NCBI GenBank assembly: GCA_016296575.1
Contig: JAEDJA010000057.1
Coordinates: 1 to 5,327, forward strand
Length of the DNA stretch: 5,327 nucleotides
Source: Treponema sp.
GTDB lineage: Bacteria; Spirochaetota; Spirochaetia; Treponematales; Treponemataceae
Reading direction: 5' to 3'
The translations under genes and the position numbers were made by a program. Positions 3,575-5,327 of the stretch are shown in pieces; positions within the stretch are counted from its first letter, which is position 1, and each line of letters opens with the position of its first letter. The notes under the pieces were generated by a model. It was not told where the DNA came from and made no database searches. It was given only the letters and a program-made list of their open reading frames with translations.

Positions 3575-3581
3575 AAATAAA

Positions 3582-5009
3582 ATGAAAAAGGATAGTAAAT
3601 CTAAAGAAATGATTCAATCTGAAAAAAGGGGTTCTACTAGGCTTTTAATGATGGTACTCTCCCTATCTGTACTTGTAGGTTCAATTACGGCTGATTCAGT
3701 CAATCCCGTACTTCCACTAATAAGCAAAGCTTTAGAAGCTTCGAAATCTCAAGTGAGTTGGATAGTTAGTGGTATTGCACTTGTTCTTGCGATTGGAGTT
3801 CCGATTTATGGTCGAATCTCAGACTTTTTTGAGTTACGAAAGCTATATATCTTTGCCATTATGATTCTGGCAAGTGGTAGTCTTTTATGTGCAATTGCCC
3901 CGAACCTCCCATTGTTGGTTTTGGGAAGAATGGTTCAGGGTGCTGGGATGTCCGCAATTCCAGTTCTATCAGTCATTGCAATTTCGAAGGTTTTCCCACA
4001 AGGAAAACGTGGGGGAGCTTTTGGAATTATCGCAGGAACTATTGGTGTTGGAACTGCTGCTGGTCCAATATTTGGTGGAGTAGTTGGTCAATATTTAGGG
4101 TGGAATGCCTTGTTTTGGTTCACATTTTTGTTAGCCATTATGATTGTTATTGGTGCCTACTACGCGTTACCGACAATTAAACCGGCAGAATCCGTAGGAA
4201 GCAATAAGAACTTTGATTTCATTGGTGGTTTATTCCTCGGCCTCACAGTAGGATTACTCCTTTTTGGCATCACTCAAGGAGAAACTTCTGGTTTTTCTTC
4301 GTTCTCATCGTTAACTAGCCTAATTGGTTCTGTTGTAGCTTTGGTGGGATTTATTTGGAGAATTGTTACCGCAGAAAATCCATTTGTACCACCTGTCCTG
4401 TTCAATAACAAGGATTATGTCAATACGGTCATAATTGCATTTTTTTCGATGTTTGCTTATTACGCTGTTCTTGTGTTCGTCCCATTACTAGTCATTGAGG
4501 TGAATGGACTCTCTTCTGGACAGGCTGGAATGATATTGTTGCCAGGTAGTGTGGCTGTTGCAATCTTATCTCCCTTCGTTGGCCGTCTTTCTGATCGATT
4601 TGGGGATAAACGTCTGATAATTACTGGGATGACTCTGATGGGGCTGTCTACCTTATTCTTGTCCACCTATGCATCTGGTGCTTCACCTCTGTTAGTTTCC
4701 GTGGGGGTCCTCGGAGTAGGGATTGCTTTTGCATTCACGAATTCTCCCGCAAATAACGCCGCAGTAAGTGCACTCGATGCAGACAAGGTTGGTGTCGGAA
4801 TGGGGATTTTCCAAGGTGCTTTGTACCTTGGAGCAGGAACTGGAGCAGGTATGATTGGAGCATTATTATCCGCTCGACGTGATGCTACTGAGCCGATAAA
4901 TCCATTATATATATTGGACGCTATATCCTACTCAGATGCGTTCCTTGCAGCTACAGGGGCAATACTCATTGCCTTAATAGCTGGATTAGGTTTAAAAAAG
5001 CGTGGGTAA
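3582..5009 (+). CDS. fexA: FexA, phenicol (chloramphenicol/florfenicol) exporter of the MFS, 475 aa
   Basis: FexA exports chloramphenicol and florfenicol across the cytoplasmic membrane in exchange for protons; it is a 14-helix drug:H+ antiporter of the DHA2 type. The protein is 475 residues, the described length of FexA (FexB is 469), and starts MKKDSKSKEMIQSEKRGSTR. Visible landmarks: a first helix at about 20-40; motif A GRISDFFELRK (77-87) in loop 2-3; motif B LGRMVQGAG (114-122) with Arg116; the antiporter motif C region ending GPIFGG (161-166); a second motif A-like GRLSDRFGDKR (334-344); a final helix at about 453-471. Gly33 and Ala37 are the residues of the florfenicol-active form, as I recall from a described variant (G33A, A37V) that lost florfenicol resistance. 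The ORF is intact. Translation is controlled by the leader and hairpin just upstream. Confidence 0.96.
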   Translation: MKKDSKSKEMIQSEKRGSTRLLMMVLSLSVLVGSITADSVNPVLPLISKALEASKSQVSWIVSGIALVLAIGVPIYGRISDFFELRKLYIFAIMILASGSLLCAIAPNLPLLVLGRMVQGAGMSAIPVLSVIAISKVFPQGKRGGAFGIIAGTIGVGTAAGPIFGGVVGQYLGWNALFWFTFLLAIMIVIGAYYALPTIKPAESVGSNKNFDFIGGLFLGLTVGLLLFGITQGETSGFSSFSSLTSLIGSVVALVGFIWRIVTAENPFVPPVLFNNKDYVNTVIIAFFSMFAYYAVLVFVPLLVIEVNGLSSGQAGMILLPGSVAVAILSPFVGRLSDRFGDKRLIITGMTLMGLSTLFLSTYASGASPLLVSVGVLGVGIAFAFTNSPANNAAVSALDADKVGVGMGIFQGALYLGAGTGAGMIGALLSARRDATEPINPLYILDAISYSDAFLAATGAILIALIAGLGLKKRG

Positions 5010-5186
5010 TAACTTAGTTATGTAAAGATTAGTTATTGTTTAGTTCATCTTCTATAGTTTAAGCTGTAAATAAATAGCTTAGGAATCACGCAAATTTGAA
5101 TTTCTTAGAATAGAATACTTTTAAGTAACTCAACTTTCGTACACTGTTTTATTGGTGCGAAAGTTGAGTATGTTAAGGATGAAACA
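5010..5186 (+). other. Intergenic region between fexA and the oxidoreductase gene
   Basis: No gene is visible. The only structured element is the hairpin at 5128-5169. There is no T-tract terminator directly after fexA, so co-transcription with the next gene is possible. Confidence 0.5.
5128..5169. repeat. 12-bp perfect inverted repeat upstream of the oxidoreductase gene
   Basis: ACTCAACTTTCG (5128-5139) and its exact complement (5158-5169) flank an 18-nt loop, and an inner CAC/GTG pair can extend the stem past a TA bulge. There is no T run, and the Shine-Dalgarno of the next gene (AAGGA, 5175-5179) starts six bases later. It could be an operator dyad, an RNA control element or the scar of a small repeat element. 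Confidence 0.65.
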
Positions 5187-5327
5187 ATGAAAACATTGGT
5201 GATCGTTTCTCACCCAGATATGCCAAATTCTCGAATCAATAAAGTTTGGGTAGAAAAAGCAGCGTCTTATTCAAACGAAATTACCATTCATGATCTTTAT
5301 AGAGAGTATCCTGATTTTATTATAAAT
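5187..5327 (+). CDS. NAD(P)H oxidoreductase, flavodoxin-fold (5' part; Tn558 cargo gene)
   Basis: The first 47 codons are in the window; the gene runs off the right edge. MKTLVIVSHPDMPNSRINKV is the first beta strand and phosphate-binding loop of the KefF/MdaB-like flavodoxin_2 family, followed by EITIHDLYREYPDF, the typical second strand and ...LYxxYPD turn. These proteins are FMN-dependent NAD(P)H quinone or nitro reductases in the cytoplasm. Tn558 carries such a gene (orf138, shorter than the usual 170-190 residues of the family) beside fexA, and the order here agrees. The start is supported by AAGGA at 5175-5179, seven bases upstream. Whether this copy is full length or the 138-codon form cannot be seen. 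Confidence 0.8.
   Translation, partial: MKTLVIVSHPDMPNSRINKVWVEKAASYSNEITIHDLYREYPDFIIN

Larger units (their letters stand above)
2747..5327. mobile_element. Resistance end of a Tn558-like (Tn554-family) transposon
   Basis: From the radC break to the window edge the sequence holds fexA with its attenuator and the start of an oxidoreductase gene. Tn558, described from staphylococci, carries tnpA, tnpB, tnpC, an oxidoreductase gene (orf138) and fexA, and integrates into radC. The order seen here (radC, fexA, oxidoreductase) matches its fexA end, with the recombinase genes expected beyond 5327. Tn554-family elements move by site-specific recombination through tyrosine recombinases TnpA and TnpB with accessory TnpC. 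None of these is visible here, so whether this copy is complete is unknown. Confidence 0.75.

Noticed and set aside
3874..4666. Three open frames overlapping fexA (two plus, one minus)
   Set aside because: fexA is an intact, recognisable gene over the whole span; these are alternative-frame shadows with Trp/Cys-rich or implausible products.

Overview
The window reads as a segment of a low-GC Gram-positive (Firmicutes) plasmid, most likely from the Lactobacillales (a lactobacillus, Pediococcus or Enterococcus-like host). The evidence is AT-rich DNA with strong AAGGAGG-type ribosome binding sites, a Bacillus/Lactobacillus-type LexA box, a ParA/partner cassette of the lactobacillar plasmid type, and a florfenicol-resistance gene that I recognise as fexA inside what looks like the resistance end of the Tn554-family transposon Tn558. 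The host assignment is inference. fexA, its leader and the radC junction are the firmest calls.

Layout. 1-180: the terminator of an upstream gene outside the window, then a promoter with an extended -10 and a perfect LexA (SOS) operator and a good Shine-Dalgarno, but no gene of its own follows. 190-870: an IS3-family element with its left part intact (hairpin, orfA, a -1 frameshift site and the N-terminal third of orfB). 870-1461: the C-terminal two thirds of a ParA partition ATPase, joined in frame to the orfB remnant. Neither the DDE catalytic core nor the Walker A P-loop survives. 1468-2073: an intact ParB-like/ribbon-helix-helix partner. 2145-2288: three consecutive hairpins, including a perfect 57-bp palindrome; these close the par operon and the convergent minus-strand unit. 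2298-2746 (minus strand): a small acidic protein of 82 aa and, upstream of it, the last 47 codons of a radC-type gene. radC stops abruptly between its JAMM histidines and its JAMM aspartate, at the position where Tn554-family elements integrate. 2747-5327: transposon DNA. It holds about 370 bp without an intact gene, a small promoter/operator/47-aa ORF/terminator unit, a nine-codon leader peptide with an SD-sequestering hairpin, fexA (475 aa, complete) and the first 47 codons of an NAD(P)H oxidoreductase that matches the cargo gene next to fexA in Tn558.

How it works together. A plasmid backbone (SOS-controlled gene, parA/partner, radC operon) has been rearranged by an insertion sequence that removed the SOS gene body and the ParA P-loop, and separately by site-specific integration of Tn558 into the plasmid-borne radC. 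The transposon supplies a phenicol exporter whose translation is predicted to be drug-induced by leader-peptide ribosome stalling. The least explained pieces are the 47-codon unit at 3117-3413, in which a 16-bp inverted repeat could lock the ORF's own Shine-Dalgarno, the IS-ParA chimera with its intact frameshift signal, and the long palindrome after the partition genes.
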